Assembly: GCA_964395665.1 (NCBI GenBank)
Contig: CAYNDH010000002.1
Span: 24,262 to 88,261, forward strand
Source: JAEZAF01 sp964395665
Lineage (GTDB): Bacteria > Chloroflexota > Anaerolineae > Aggregatilineales > Phototrophicaceae
Direction: 5' to 3'
DNA: 64,000 nucleotides
Shown here: in pieces, positions 53,841 through 63,115 of the stretch
Numbering within the stretch: the stretch's first letter is position 1
Layout of the letters: every line of letters starts with the position of its first letter
Notes under the pieces: generated by a model
What the model saw: the letters and a program-made list of their open reading frames with translations, nothing else
Told to the model about the DNA's origin: nothing
The model's database searches: none
Made by a program: the position numbers and the translations under genes

Positions 53841-55312
53841 TTGATCTTCAAGGTCTCTGTCGGCCATAACTGCTGATAAAGGTAGCTTGCAATCCCAATC
53901 ATAATACCGAGATGCAAAAATAGATTGTTAACGAATAGGTTGTCAGTCAGGCTGTGAACGAGCAGATAGATCCACGTCCCAATCAGACCTATAGCAACCA
54001 TCCGAATCAGGAGATCAGGGTGACGACACGCATACAGCGTTATGAAGAGTGTCCAGAGCCATAAGACCAGAAAGGCTACGGTGCCAATAATGCCAGTCTC
54101 TCCAAGAACATTCAAGTAGTAGTTGTGTGCATGTCCCAGCGGTTCAGGCCAGTTCAACAGGCGATGTTGAGGGTAGGCGATTTCATAATTTCCGAACCCA
54201 ATCCCCATCCACCAGTTTTCGCGGCTCATATTCAGTGCGGCCTGCCAGTGTGCCAGTCGTTCGACAATGGCATAGTTCACCGGTGTAATATCGACGCCCC
54301 GCACATCGTTAAAGGTAAAGATTTCCTGTGTGGCGCTCTGAACGCGATCAACAATCGTGGCTGGCAGTCGCCCTGAGAACCAAAGGATGCTGCTAACGGT
54401 GATGAGAAGGATGAAGAGTGCAAGCTTACGATACCAGCGGCGCGGCAGGATGACTGTGGCCGCCACCAGTGCGACGATGATGCCCAACCATGCACCGCGA
54501 CTCCATGACATCACCAGTGCGGCTAATGCTAAACCACCACACGAAAGGTAATAACCCGCGATGAGGAGGGATGTTACGTTTATGCGCCGATTCCGTCGGA
54601 AATCCGCCAGTGCGCGTGCGCTATAGCCTAATCCTGTGAACAGGATGGTCGGCGCAAGAAGCCCCATAAACCCGCCAAACGGGTTGGGCTGTCCAAAGGT
54701 GCCAAAAGCGCGGAAGTAGCGGTCATTGATCAGCAGATGGAGTGCGCCGCTGCCTCCGAAGAAGATATAAATACCGATCACGGCATGAGCAGCAGCAGTC
54801 AGTGCGAGAACGGCCAGCAGCCACTGCCAGTGTCCCATATTGAGCACCAGCAGGGCGAGAATGTAAATGATCACCCACTTGAGCCATTCACTTAACCACG
54901 CGCTGACGGAAAGGGCGTTAAAAACCGTCAGACCTGACACCAGGATGAAGACGATCAGCGGCAGCAGAAAGGGGAGACCGGTATTTGTCAGCAGGCGGCG
55001 GCGCTGGCCGACATTCCAGACGAAATAGGCGAAGAGACTGAGTAAAACCATTGCCTGACCGATGTCGAGCGGCAAATTCAGCGGTGATTCGGTCGCAATC
55101 AGATTTCGCAGCGGCGATGTAATCAGCAGCACGGTGATCGCGCAGAGAGGGTGAATAAATGCCAGCAGGCCGATCACCGGAAGCGCGATCAATACGGCTG
55201 TGTATGACAGAGGTAGTAGGGCAATCACCAGGCCAGCGCCGACTGCTGCCAGCAGCCACACCAGGTTATAGGGCAGATGTCCCGGAGCATCGCGAAGCGT
55301 AGTGCTTCTCAA
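53837..55312 (-). CDS. O-antigen ligase / polymerase family membrane protein
   Basis: 491 residues, about 12 membrane helices. The Wzy_C-type region (about 370-430) includes WWMGIGFGNYEIAYPQHR and LGHAHNYYLNVLGETGIIG, where the conserved His-x-His-Asn of O-antigen ligases is visible. It joins or polymerises surface glycans. It follows the epimerase-like gene by 6 bases and overlaps the GtrA-like gene by 4. Confidence 0.92.
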   Translation of the reverse strand: MRSTTLRDAPGHLPYNLVWLLAAVGAGLVIALLPLSYTAVLIALPVIGLLAFIHPLCAITVLLITSPLRNLIATESPLNLPLDIGQAMVLLSLFAYFVWNVGQRRRLLTNTGLPFLLPLIVFILVSGLTVFNALSVSAWLSEWLKWVIIYILALLVLNMGHWQWLLAVLALTAAAHAVIGIYIFFGGSGALHLLINDRYFRAFGTFGQPNPFGGFMGLLAPTILFTGLGYSARALADFRRNRRINVTSLLIAGYYLSCGGLALAALVMSWSRGAWLGIIVALVAATVILPRRWYRKLALFILLITVSSILWFSGRLPATIVDRVQSATQEIFTFNDVRGVDITPVNYAIVERLAHWQAALNMSRENWWMGIGFGNYEIAYPQHRLLNWPEPLGHAHNYYLNVLGETGIIGTVAFLVLWLWTLFITLYACRHPDLLIRMVAIGLIGTWIYLLVHSLTDNLFVNNLFLHLGIMIGIASYLYQQLWPTETLKIK

Positions 55313-55318
55313 GCGGGA

Positions 55319-56263
55319 TTATGCCTTTTCTCGCAGTTTAATGAAATAATCGACCGTGCGTCCAATCCCTTCTTCAAGACTGACATTCGGTTCCCATCCG
55401 AGTACCTCTTTCGCCAGCGAGATATCCGGGCAGCGTGTCTGCGGGTCACCGACGATGCGCTGATCCTTCTGGAAGATAATCCCTGCCGGATTATCGGTGA
55501 AGCGGTTGATCATCTCCGCAAATTCCAGAATCGTCATTTCCTGCGGGTTGCCAATATTGACCGGGTTGTGATAATCGGAGAAGATCAGCTTCATCAGCCC
55601 CTCAACCAGATCATCGACATACTGGAAGCTGCGCGTCTGGTCGCCGTCACCGTAGACGGTCAGAGGCAGTTTGTTAATGGCCTGCGAGATGAAGTTCGGC
55701 ACGACGCGCCCGTCAATCAGGGTCATGCGCGGCCCATAAGTATTGAAGATCCGCACGATATAAGTACGCAGGCTGAATTTACGATGATAGGCCATAGTCA
55801 GTGCTTCGGCATAGCGCTTGCCCTCATCGTATACTCCGCGAAGGCCGATGGCATCCACATTGCCGAAATAACTTTCACTCTGCGGGTGTTCCAGTGGGTC
55901 CCCATAAATCTCTGAAGTGGACGCCAGCAGATAGCGCGCACTCTTCTCCAGCGCGAGATCCAGCGTGTTATGGGTGCCATAAGAGCCAACCTTCAGAGTT
56001 TCGATAGGGTAACGCAGATAATGCGGGGGGCTGGCGAGCGATGCAAAGTGTAAAACCGCTTCCAGGCTGCCCTCTATTTTCAGAGGGGTAGAGATATCAT
56101 GATGGATGAACTGAAACTGTGGGTGATCTTTAAGATGCTCAAGATTGCGGAGATCGCCGGTGATCAGATTATCAACAACAATAACACTATAACCTTTTGC
56201 AAGAAATCGGTCACACAAATGTGAACCGATAAAACCGGCTCCCCCTGTTATCAGTATGCGCAA
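55319..56263 (-). CDS. NAD-dependent UDP-sugar decarboxylase/epimerase (UXS-like)
   Basis: 314 residues, extended SDR. The NAD-binding site is ITGGAGFIGSHLCDRF, and the catalytic YxxxK lies in YDEGKRYAEALTMAY. The segments HFASLASPPHYLRYPIETL, RIFNTYGPRM and GDGDQTRSFQYVDDLVEG are typical of UDP-glucuronate decarboxylase, which makes UDP-xylose. It supplies sugars for the polysaccharide genes that follow. A related epimerase activity cannot be fully excluded. Confidence 0.92.
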   Translation of the reverse strand: MRILITGGAGFIGSHLCDRFLAKGYSVIVVDNLITGDLRNLEHLKDHPQFQFIHHDISTPLKIEGSLEAVLHFASLASPPHYLRYPIETLKVGSYGTHNTLDLALEKSARYLLASTSEIYGDPLEHPQSESYFGNVDAIGLRGVYDEGKRYAEALTMAYHRKFSLRTYIVRIFNTYGPRMTLIDGRVVPNFISQAINKLPLTVYGDGDQTRSFQYVDDLVEGLMKLIFSDYHNPVNIGNPQEMTILEFAEMINRFTDNPAGIIFQKDQRIVGDPQTRCPDISLAKEVLGWEPNVSLEEGIGRTVDYFIKLREKA

Positions 56264-56420
56264 CTTCTCGCTCCCATGTTCTAAGTCGTGTCCAGTCAGT
56301 ATGCAAGAAGTCTACCACAAACTTAGTAGTGGTAAATGCTGCTAATCAGTTTATGCATCAATTTCAGCTGGTCGGACAAGAAGTCAGGTTGGTGGCTGGC
56401 AGGTAGGGGCGTGGATTTCG

Positions 56421-56981
56421 CTAAACATAGACCTGACCTTCACCGGTGGCGCGCAGGGCTTCAAGCTGCTCTGCAAATTCTTTCTCAAAAGTCTGAAGTG
56501 CGCGGGGTGTCTGATCGACGCAGATGGTAATCTGGCGTAGATAGCGCAGCTTTTCAAAGGTGAAGTCGATGATCTGTTCCAGCATGGTCTTGGCGCAGTT
56601 CTCAAGCGGATAACCCATGGCACCGGTTGAAATGGGGGGCAGGGCGATGGACTTCAGCTTGTGTCGCTCGGCCAGTTCCAGGCTATGCCATGTGCAGAGC
56701 GCGAGATTGGCACGGGCAGCGAATTCGCCCCAGTGCGGCCCAACAGTGTGGATAATGTGGCTGGCGTTGGTCATGGCACCGGCGCTGGTGATCACAGAGG
56801 TGCCGATATCGCTCCAGTGGATGGCCTGTGTTTGCAGATAGAGGGCTGGCCCGGCGCGGTGGAGTAATTCCGGGTCGACGGTCAGGTTGGGGGTTGTGAC
56901 CGTTACAATCGCGGCAGCATTCAGGGAATAGATATCCCCCTGAACGATCTCAATATTCACTTTATTAATTTTTGCCCTCAT
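56421..56981 (-). CDS. Macro-domain protein
   Basis: 186 residues. The macro fold is visible from IEIVQGDIYSLNAAAIVTV (the usual N-A-A-N loop reads NAAAI), HIIHTVGPHW and the phosphate-binding loop PPISTGAMGYPLENCAK. Macro domains bind or remove ADP-ribose and related nucleotides. It is monocistronic, with gaps of about 157 and 93 bases on either side. The substrate and exact activity are unknown. Confidence 0.9.
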   Translation of the reverse strand: MRAKINKVNIEIVQGDIYSLNAAAIVTVTTPNLTVDPELLHRAGPALYLQTQAIHWSDIGTSVITSAGAMTNASHIIHTVGPHWGEFAARANLALCTWHSLELAERHKLKSIALPPISTGAMGYPLENCAKTMLEQIIDFTFEKLRYLRQITICVDQTPRALQTFEKEFAEQLEALRATGEGQVYV

Positions 56982-57074
56982 GACTGCGCCGCCTTAAACC
57001 ATGGTGAACATTATTACACCATTTTTTTAAGCAGAGCGTCAATAGATCAGGTGTTCTTAATGCTGTTATGCACA

Positions 57075-60000
57075 TTACAGTGAAGACGACGGTGGCTCTG
57101 TTGTGTTGAGTTCCGAGCGTTCAGCGAGATACACGGCGCCGCCACATAACAGCATAAAAACATAAACCAGATCGAGTACATAAATGCTGTTATCGATCAA
57201 TCCATGCGCCAGCGTATTACCCATGCTGCCTGCGATACCGACCCCAACAGCCAGCAGCAACGGGTAACGCTCACGCCGTGATCGCAGCCAATACAGCCCA
57301 CGGCCCATCAGTGCCCAGAAGGCAACCTGAGTGATGATCAGGATGATCACGCCACCGATCCCGAGTCGCAGCCAGTAATCCAGCAGCATATTGTGCGGAT
57401 GCGAGAGATCCGGTTCTTCTTTTGCGTCCGGCAGAATGTATTCGCCCCGATAAGCGTACAGGAACTGATCGAGACCGAGGCCGGTCAAAGGATGATCCTG
57501 AAGCATATTCAGGGAACTTTCCCACAGACGCAGGCGGATAAAATTTGTGCCTTCAGTAAATGTGAAGACACGGGCGATGCGCGGTGAGACCGCTGCGCCG
57601 ATAAACAGTGCCGCGATAAGTACACCGGTGGTGATCAGCAGGGGCAGGGCGGCCCGCCGACCGTAAAGCAGGATGAGGATCACGACGATGCTGGCTGGAA
57701 TACCGATAAACAGCCCACCGACGCTTTGTGTCAGTATAACAGCGGGCAGCATGACCAGTAATGCAAGCCCTGCGAAGATCCGCCGCCGGTCTCTGGCAAG
57801 CAGGGCAAAAGTGATGGCAAACGGGATGCAGCGCCCTAGAAACAGTGCGACATTATTCGGCGAACCGTAGACACTTGCCAACCGCCGTGCTGCGCCTTCT
57901 GCCGTGATGATGGCTTCACCACGGGTATAGAGAAACAATCCAATCACGGCAACTGTTATGCCTGAGAGCAGCAGGGCATCAAACAGCCGTTGAAAATCAG
58001 CCTGTCGATGGATAGTGGTTCTGAAGATCAGATAAAACAGCGCCGGTTCCAGAAACAGCGTCCGAAAATCGGTCAGGGCCAGCCCGCGCTGCGCTGACCA
58101 GAAGACTGCTGCAAGCCCACATAACAGCCAGAGGATGATCGCGATATCCATGATATTCCAGTGCGGCCAGAGAATGGCTGGCGTGTGATCGCGCTTCTGT
58201 CGGGCGTTGGCCCAGTCCACAGCCACCCGCAGAAGCCATGTCACAGCCGTCAGGATGATCAGCAGTTCGGACACAGGAAACGCGAAGCGGTAAAGTTCCA
58301 CGGGAAACAGGAAGAACGGGGCGAAGAAGATGACCATCGCCAGTCCAAGCGGCGGACGATGATAGAAGATGAATGCCAGCACCAGAAGGCTGATCAGCGA
58401 TAGGATGACGTTCAGGTTCAGATAGAGCAGCCCGGCAGAGAGAACTGCCAGACCGAGCTGGACGGGTTCCCGGCGGAGCAGTGCCGGTTCTTCGCGGCCA
58501 AAGGTCAGCAGCATCCCGATCATCAGCAGGGTGGACGCGGCAGCCGTGATACTGAGCTGTACGACTTCGGAAAGCGGTGACCATAGACGGTTCAGCGGCC
58601 TGAAGATCGGTCGCCAGTCTACCTTTACACCGACAATGAAGACGGCAAATGCCGAGATCATGGCAGTGAACAGTGCAAGGTTGAACTGACGTCGATATGG
58701 CTCACTGAGATCACCGTCGCTGACTGCGTAACCGACCAGCGCATACTGGTCACGCCCTTCGTCGGCGACTGCGCTGAGGATGTGCGGCCCCGGCCTGAGA
58801 TCGCGCGCTACCGGGATGAGGTTAATCTCACTTTGGCGCGAATTACTGGTCAGCAGGATATACGGATTGCCGTCGGCGTCGCGTTGCAGTGCATTTGCAG
58901 CGCCAGATGAACCATCAACGAGTGGATAGAGATGCGCGACATAATCCCCTTCACGCAGCAGCAGCCCCACCTCGCGACCTTTGAAGCGGAAAGCGAAACG
59001 GCTGTCTTTCAACCAGCCAATGTCCGCACCGAGATCACTGAACGTCCAGACACCACTGAATTCGGTAAACGGATTTGCCGCCGGATACAGGCCGTTAGAG
59101 GCGAGTGACATATCCCTTTCGCCAGCAGCGTTCACCAATGCCTGATACAGCGCGGTTGGTGTGTTTTCCTGATCAATCAGTGCGAATCCCCAGATCGGGT
59201 CATCAATCGGGGCGTTGGGCTGCCAGTGATAGAGGATCAGTGCGCCGAGCCACGGCCATTCACGCTCCGCACGCTTCAGTGCATCGAGTGTATAAGCCAC
59301 GCGATCATCGACACTGACGCTGCCCCAGATTGAGGCGTCTCCGGTCCAATTCTCCGGCAGGCTGTTCCAGCCCCAACTGCTGCCCCAGAGCGCGGTGTGG
59401 CCGTCGTTATGCCGCTGCATGATCTCACGCAGGCCGATCAGCCGTGAAAAGTTCAGTGAATCGGCATGAACTGTGCGATCAAGCGGCGAAAAATCAAACC
59501 CGTAAGGTTTACCGGCTGCGGCGTCCATTACATCCGCTGCGCCAAGCTGATAAAGCGACTCCAGATACTGCCAGTCACTGATATTCCGTGGGCCGGTTTC
59601 AGTTGTAGGGGCCAGCGCTGCCGCCATCACGCTGGCCCGTGGATCACTGGCCTTAATCCCATGATAGGCGCTGGTCAGCAGGGCCAGATACTGCGCGGGC
59701 TGTGGGTCACGCCCGCCCCATGCATGGGCCAGATTTGGCTCGTCCCAGATCTGATAGACATCGACACTATCACCATAGCGTTCGGCGAAGGCCGCTGCAA
59801 ATGCACCGAAGGCCGCCGGATCAGTGGGTGGAGATGTCGGATCAGATGTGCCCTCACGCGCCCAGTCTGGTGTTTGATAGAGGACCGGTACCAGTCTTAT
59901 AGTCTCATGGCTGGAAAGTACACCGATGATGCGATCCCATTTATCCCATGACCATGTCGCGGCATCGTCAGGCTGGATCTGATCCCAGTAGACGAACTGG

Positions 60001-60251
60001 CGCACCCAGACAATACCCGCCTGCTGCATGAGGACGAGATTCGCTTCAAGCTCCTGATCAGTATACTGGGTCAGATCGGCATTGATGCCCAATCGCGGGA
60101 CGCGAAATGGAAGCGCGGCATCCTGTATCGGGTCGATATATCCGCGAAGCTGCTCACGCTGCTGCTGGTGGGTGCCGAGAAGCGTAACCAGACTGCCCGA
60201 CAATGTCCCCAGCGCGCAGATCAGTAAGAAGATGCGGCGTAAGTTGCTCAT
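57075..60251 (-). CDS. Glycosidase-like domain fused to an O-antigen ligase-type membrane domain
   Basis: 1058 residues from the ATG at 60251, chosen because MSNLRRIFLLICALGTLSG is a signal/anchor and a longer start would overlap the upstream gene. The N-terminal half (about 45-530) is a TIM-barrel glycosidase-like region: LGINADLTQYTDQ, then YQIWDEPNLAHAWGG with a possible acid/base Glu171, then LWGSSWGWNSLP where a glycosidase nucleophile Glu would be expected but Ser is found. It is followed by a β-domain. The second half (about 560-1040) has about 12 helices and the Wzy_C-type LTGLGLDQFLYAY ... SHPHNMLLDYWLRLG. An unusual fusion: perhaps a glycan ligase with its own sugar-binding domain. 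It comes after the lipoprotein gene (10 bases). Confidence 0.85.
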   Translation of the reverse strand: MSNLRRIFLLICALGTLSGSLVTLLGTHQQQREQLRGYIDPIQDAALPFRVPRLGINADLTQYTDQELEANLVLMQQAGIVWVRQFVYWDQIQPDDAATWSWDKWDRIIGVLSSHETIRLVPVLYQTPDWAREGTSDPTSPPTDPAAFGAFAAAFAERYGDSVDVYQIWDEPNLAHAWGGRDPQPAQYLALLTSAYHGIKASDPRASVMAAALAPTTETGPRNISDWQYLESLYQLGAADVMDAAAGKPYGFDFSPLDRTVHADSLNFSRLIGLREIMQRHNDGHTALWGSSWGWNSLPENWTGDASIWGSVSVDDRVAYTLDALKRAEREWPWLGALILYHWQPNAPIDDPIWGFALIDQENTPTALYQALVNAAGERDMSLASNGLYPAANPFTEFSGVWTFSDLGADIGWLKDSRFAFRFKGREVGLLLREGDYVAHLYPLVDGSSGAANALQRDADGNPYILLTSNSRQSEINLIPVARDLRPGPHILSAVADEGRDQYALVGYAVSDGDLSEPYRRQFNLALFTAMISAFAVFIVGVKVDWRPIFRPLNRLWSPLSEVVQLSITAAASTLLMIGMLLTFGREEPALLRREPVQLGLAVLSAGLLYLNLNVILSLISLLVLAFIFYHRPPLGLAMVIFFAPFFLFPVELYRFAFPVSELLIILTAVTWLLRVAVDWANARQKRDHTPAILWPHWNIMDIAIILWLLCGLAAVFWSAQRGLALTDFRTLFLEPALFYLIFRTTIHRQADFQRLFDALLLSGITVAVIGLFLYTRGEAIITAEGAARRLASVYGSPNNVALFLGRCIPFAITFALLARDRRRIFAGLALLVMLPAVILTQSVGGLFIGIPASIVVILILLYGRRAALPLLITTGVLIAALFIGAAVSPRIARVFTFTEGTNFIRLRLWESSLNMLQDHPLTGLGLDQFLYAYRGEYILPDAKEEPDLSHPHNMLLDYWLRLGIGGVIILIITQVAFWALMGRGLYWLRSRRERYPLLLAVGVGIAGSMGNTLAHGLIDNSIYVLDLVYVFMLLCGGAVYLAERSELNTTEPPSSSL

Positions 60252-60261
60252 GGGCAATGGG

Positions 60262-61935
60262 TCACGGACTCCGTTTCCACAGAGGGTGTGACACGGTGCC
60301 GTCCAGTGTGACCTGCTTCGCCAGTTCCACCTCAACATCGACCAGCCACAGATTATTCTGATAGATCAGGGCGATCTGCCGCCCATCCATACTCCATGTG
60401 TATTCACGGCTCAGAACGCCGCGCTGATTCTCCGGCGGGAACACCTTTCGGGCGTTGCTGCCGTCCATATCAGCCACATACAGGTCATATTCGGCGCTGT
60501 CATTGACGTTATCGAGCGGTCTGCGTGCGACCATGTAGGCCAGTGATGCCGTTGGATACAGGCTGCCTTCGCGGGTGATCATCGGCGAAAACGTGGGATT
60601 GGCCCAGATACCTGCCTGTTGAACCATATCCGCGCTGAAATCGCCATTTACAGCGGTAAAGGCGACGTTAAAGACGGGGCTGCGGGTCGGATCGGACTGG
60701 AATGCACCGGCTGGCGGCGGCCCATGGACGATGCCGACCAGAATTGCTCCGTCTGGCGACCATGCGATACTGCTGCGCCACGACCAGTCACCCCGGACGA
60801 AGAAGTAAGGATAGGTCATGCGGCGAATACGTTCTTTTGTTTCCAGATCGATAATTCCGAAGCCGTCGGCCTCGACCCATGCCAACTGCTGGCCGTCTGG
60901 TGACCAGAGGTAGTGTGTTCCCCACCAACCTGAGCTGCCACCGTTATATTCTTTGATGACTTCTTCGATGCTGATCTCTGCCCCGGTATTAGGGTCTACG
61001 ACCGATTTCCACAGGTCATTTCGGGCATCCCATCCGGGTGCGGTGTCGCGTGGATCTGCGCGAGAATAGGTGATGGTATTGGCTTCTCCCGGATACCAGT
61101 CTGCAAACAGCACATTTTCAGGGCGAAGCTTGACAGCCTGCGGGTTTTCAACACCGATATCCGGAATCATCCAGAGCTGATTGCCGAATTTGGTCGGATC
61201 AGAGCCGGTGCGCCGTGTGAAAAGTAACTGTCGGCCATCATCAGACAGGCTGAAGACGCGGCCATCAAGATCCCCGTCAGAGGTTACGGGCCTGCGGCTG
61301 CCGATCTGACTGCTGCCACGCATGATCCATGCATTGCCCTTGCTGAGATAGGCAATTGTGCCGCTGACATCGACAGGATCGAGCGAAGAAGGCGGCGCAA
61401 CCGCGACCACTTCGTCTTCAGCAGGTTCGACGATGACACCATCATCAATCTGGCTGGGCTGCTGGCGGACACCGTCGCGTATTTCGGCGCGGAAGCAGAC
61501 TTCCTTACTGCCGTTTTTACCGGATTTCACCAGTACGTCCGGGCTGCCTGGTGGGATCGTTTCATCGATAGTGGTGCGCCGCTCGTAGGGGATTACCTGC
61601 GTTTCGCAGTATGTTTCTTCTTCAACCCGGACGATCGTGATCACCATGCCGTTTGTGATCTGGGTAAACGGGCGGGGATTGACGTTATCCAGCGGCCCCA
61701 GGGTGATCTCTGTCTGTTCCAGCAGTTCGCCGACGGTGATCGGCTCCGGAAGCTCGTAGCTCCGGTTCAGGTTGTCGGCGATGATCGAAACAAGGATTTT
61801 GGGCGCGGGCGTCTGTGGCGTACATGCGGCAATAAACATGACCACAGCCAGTAGGGCTGTAAAGGGCCGGATTGTAAAGATCTGGGCTGCGGAAAGCGGG
61901 TTTCGCCGCGCAGCAGGGTATTTCAGACATGCCAT
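60262..61935 (-). CDS. Lipoprotein with DUF348/G5-like N-terminus and β-propeller
   Basis: 557 residues. Lipobox MFIAAC (Cys38) after a hydrophobic stretch. Then a ubiquitin-like DUF348 segment (about 47-110: PITVGELLEQTEITLGPLD) and a G5-like segment (about 115-170: TQVIPYERRTTIDETIPPG ... VCFRAEIRDG), as in cell-wall-associated proteins. The rest is a TolB-like propeller with LSDDGRQLLFTRR, LWSPDGQQLAWVE, AWSPDGAILVG and WSMDGRQIALIY. It is likely anchored outside the membrane; the ligand is unknown. A short ATG-rich leader means the true start may lie slightly inward. Confidence 0.85.
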   Translation of the reverse strand: MACLKYPAARRNPLSAAQIFTIRPFTALLAVVMFIAACTPQTPAPKILVSIIADNLNRSYELPEPITVGELLEQTEITLGPLDNVNPRPFTQITNGMVITIVRVEEETYCETQVIPYERRTTIDETIPPGSPDVLVKSGKNGSKEVCFRAEIRDGVRQQPSQIDDGVIVEPAEDEVVAVAPPSSLDPVDVSGTIAYLSKGNAWIMRGSSQIGSRRPVTSDGDLDGRVFSLSDDGRQLLFTRRTGSDPTKFGNQLWMIPDIGVENPQAVKLRPENVLFADWYPGEANTITYSRADPRDTAPGWDARNDLWKSVVDPNTGAEISIEEVIKEYNGGSSGWWGTHYLWSPDGQQLAWVEADGFGIIDLETKERIRRMTYPYFFVRGDWSWRSSIAWSPDGAILVGIVHGPPPAGAFQSDPTRSPVFNVAFTAVNGDFSADMVQQAGIWANPTFSPMITREGSLYPTASLAYMVARRPLDNVNDSAEYDLYVADMDGSNARKVFPPENQRGVLSREYTWSMDGRQIALIYQNNLWLVDVEVELAKQVTLDGTVSHPLWKRSP

Positions 61936-61977
61936 ATGACTCGGTGACTTTCATAAATCGGTTAAATCAGCAGTTCT

Positions 61978-63054
61978 TTAAGTTGTGACGCCTTTACGCA
62001 GGATGTAGATCCGTGGGTGCAGGCCGTTGAGCGTTATTTTATAGACATTTTGCAGACTTAGGGAATGTTGACTTTGCTTCGCCTCGATATTCAGCAGTGA
62101 TTCAAACAGACGGATCTCGTGGGTAATGACTACTGCGATGCTATCCGGATGCAGAACGCGCTGCATTTCACCCAGCACGGCAGGATAAAGCTGCCGATTC
62201 TGCTGGTGCGATCCGACAAGCTGACCGAATGGCAGATCGATCACGATTTTATCAATGCTGTCGGCAGGAAGAGGGAGTCGTCCGGCATCGGCCTGAAATA
62301 GTGAGATGCGAGGGGCAGCCTGTGCGGTATCGATGTTGAGACGGGCTAATGCCAGCGGTGTTTCTGCGATATCACATCCGGCGATCAGTGCGGCGGGACC
62401 GGCTGCAGCCCGTTCGATCAGCAGTGTCCCGGAGCCTGCACACAGATTGAGAAAGAAATCATGATCAGTGGGGACGGTCAGGCGGATCATCGCATGAGCG
62501 ACTGCTGCATTCAGTGCGCCTTCGAAGTTAGCAGTGCGCCAGTCCCGGGTGGCGAGTGGACGAGGGGAAAGCCTGAGCAGCACTTCCCATCCTTTTCGCT
62601 GAGCAGTTGGGCGAACTCGGATGACGAAATCGCCACGCTCTGAAGATGGCGTCAATCCTACGGCATCTGCCAGTTCGGTGCGAAGCCGCTGCATGATGCT
62701 TGAGTCGGAGCCAGCAGCGTCAATGCTGAGGGTCTGAAAAGCACCTTTTGGATAGACGCGCAGGATGTCGGATGCGGCCTGAGTGATCCGCTGAAAATGC
62801 TGATGGCCGAGCAGTGCTTTTGGCCGGGGGACATCGAATGTCAGGACATAGTACAGCGCATTAACTGTGAGCAGGTCCAGCAAGGGCCTGAGATCCGATG
62901 GATGTTGAAAACGGACCGCACCTTTGAGGCTCTCCAGATCAGCAGCCTGAGGAAGTTTTGTCTGTATTTCATCTCTGGAAACCGATTCGAGGCCGGGTGC
63001 GATCTCGGCCTCAAACAGATAAAGCTGTGCATTTTTATGATGGGTAGATGCCAT
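61978..63054 (-). CDS. SAM-dependent RNA methyltransferase (Trm14/RlmL-like)
   Basis: 358 residues. The N-terminal part (YLFEAEIAPGLESVSRDEI) resembles the THUMP-type RNA-binding region. The C-terminal Rossmann domain has NLCAGSGTLLIERAA (SAM motif I), CDIAETPLALARLN and the catalytic-type motif DLPFGQLVG, as in N2-guanosine methyltransferases. rRNA and tRNA are both possible targets. It stands alone between a hairpin and the lipoprotein gene. Confidence 0.85.
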   Translation of the reverse strand: MASTHHKNAQLYLFEAEIAPGLESVSRDEIQTKLPQAADLESLKGAVRFQHPSDLRPLLDLLTVNALYYVLTFDVPRPKALLGHQHFQRITQAASDILRVYPKGAFQTLSIDAAGSDSSIMQRLRTELADAVGLTPSSERGDFVIRVRPTAQRKGWEVLLRLSPRPLATRDWRTANFEGALNAAVAHAMIRLTVPTDHDFFLNLCAGSGTLLIERAAAGPAALIAGCDIAETPLALARLNIDTAQAAPRISLFQADAGRLPLPADSIDKIVIDLPFGQLVGSHQQNRQLYPAVLGEMQRVLHPDSIAVVITHEIRLFESLLNIEAKQSQHSLSLQNVYKITLNGLHPRIYILRKGVTT

Positions 63055-63067
63055 AACGTCTCATGAG

Positions 63068-63103
63068 TGTGGAGTTCACCTCTTTGAAAAGGTGAACTCC
63101 ACA
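63068..63103 (-). terminator. Long hairpin between the SGNH-like gene and the methyltransferase gene
   Basis: A 14-bp perfect stem (TGTGGAGTTCACCT / AGGTGAACTCCACA) with an 8-base loop. It begins 13 bases after the upstream stop. No T-run follows. Confidence 0.65.
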
Positions 63104-63115
63104 TTTGCTGCGATT

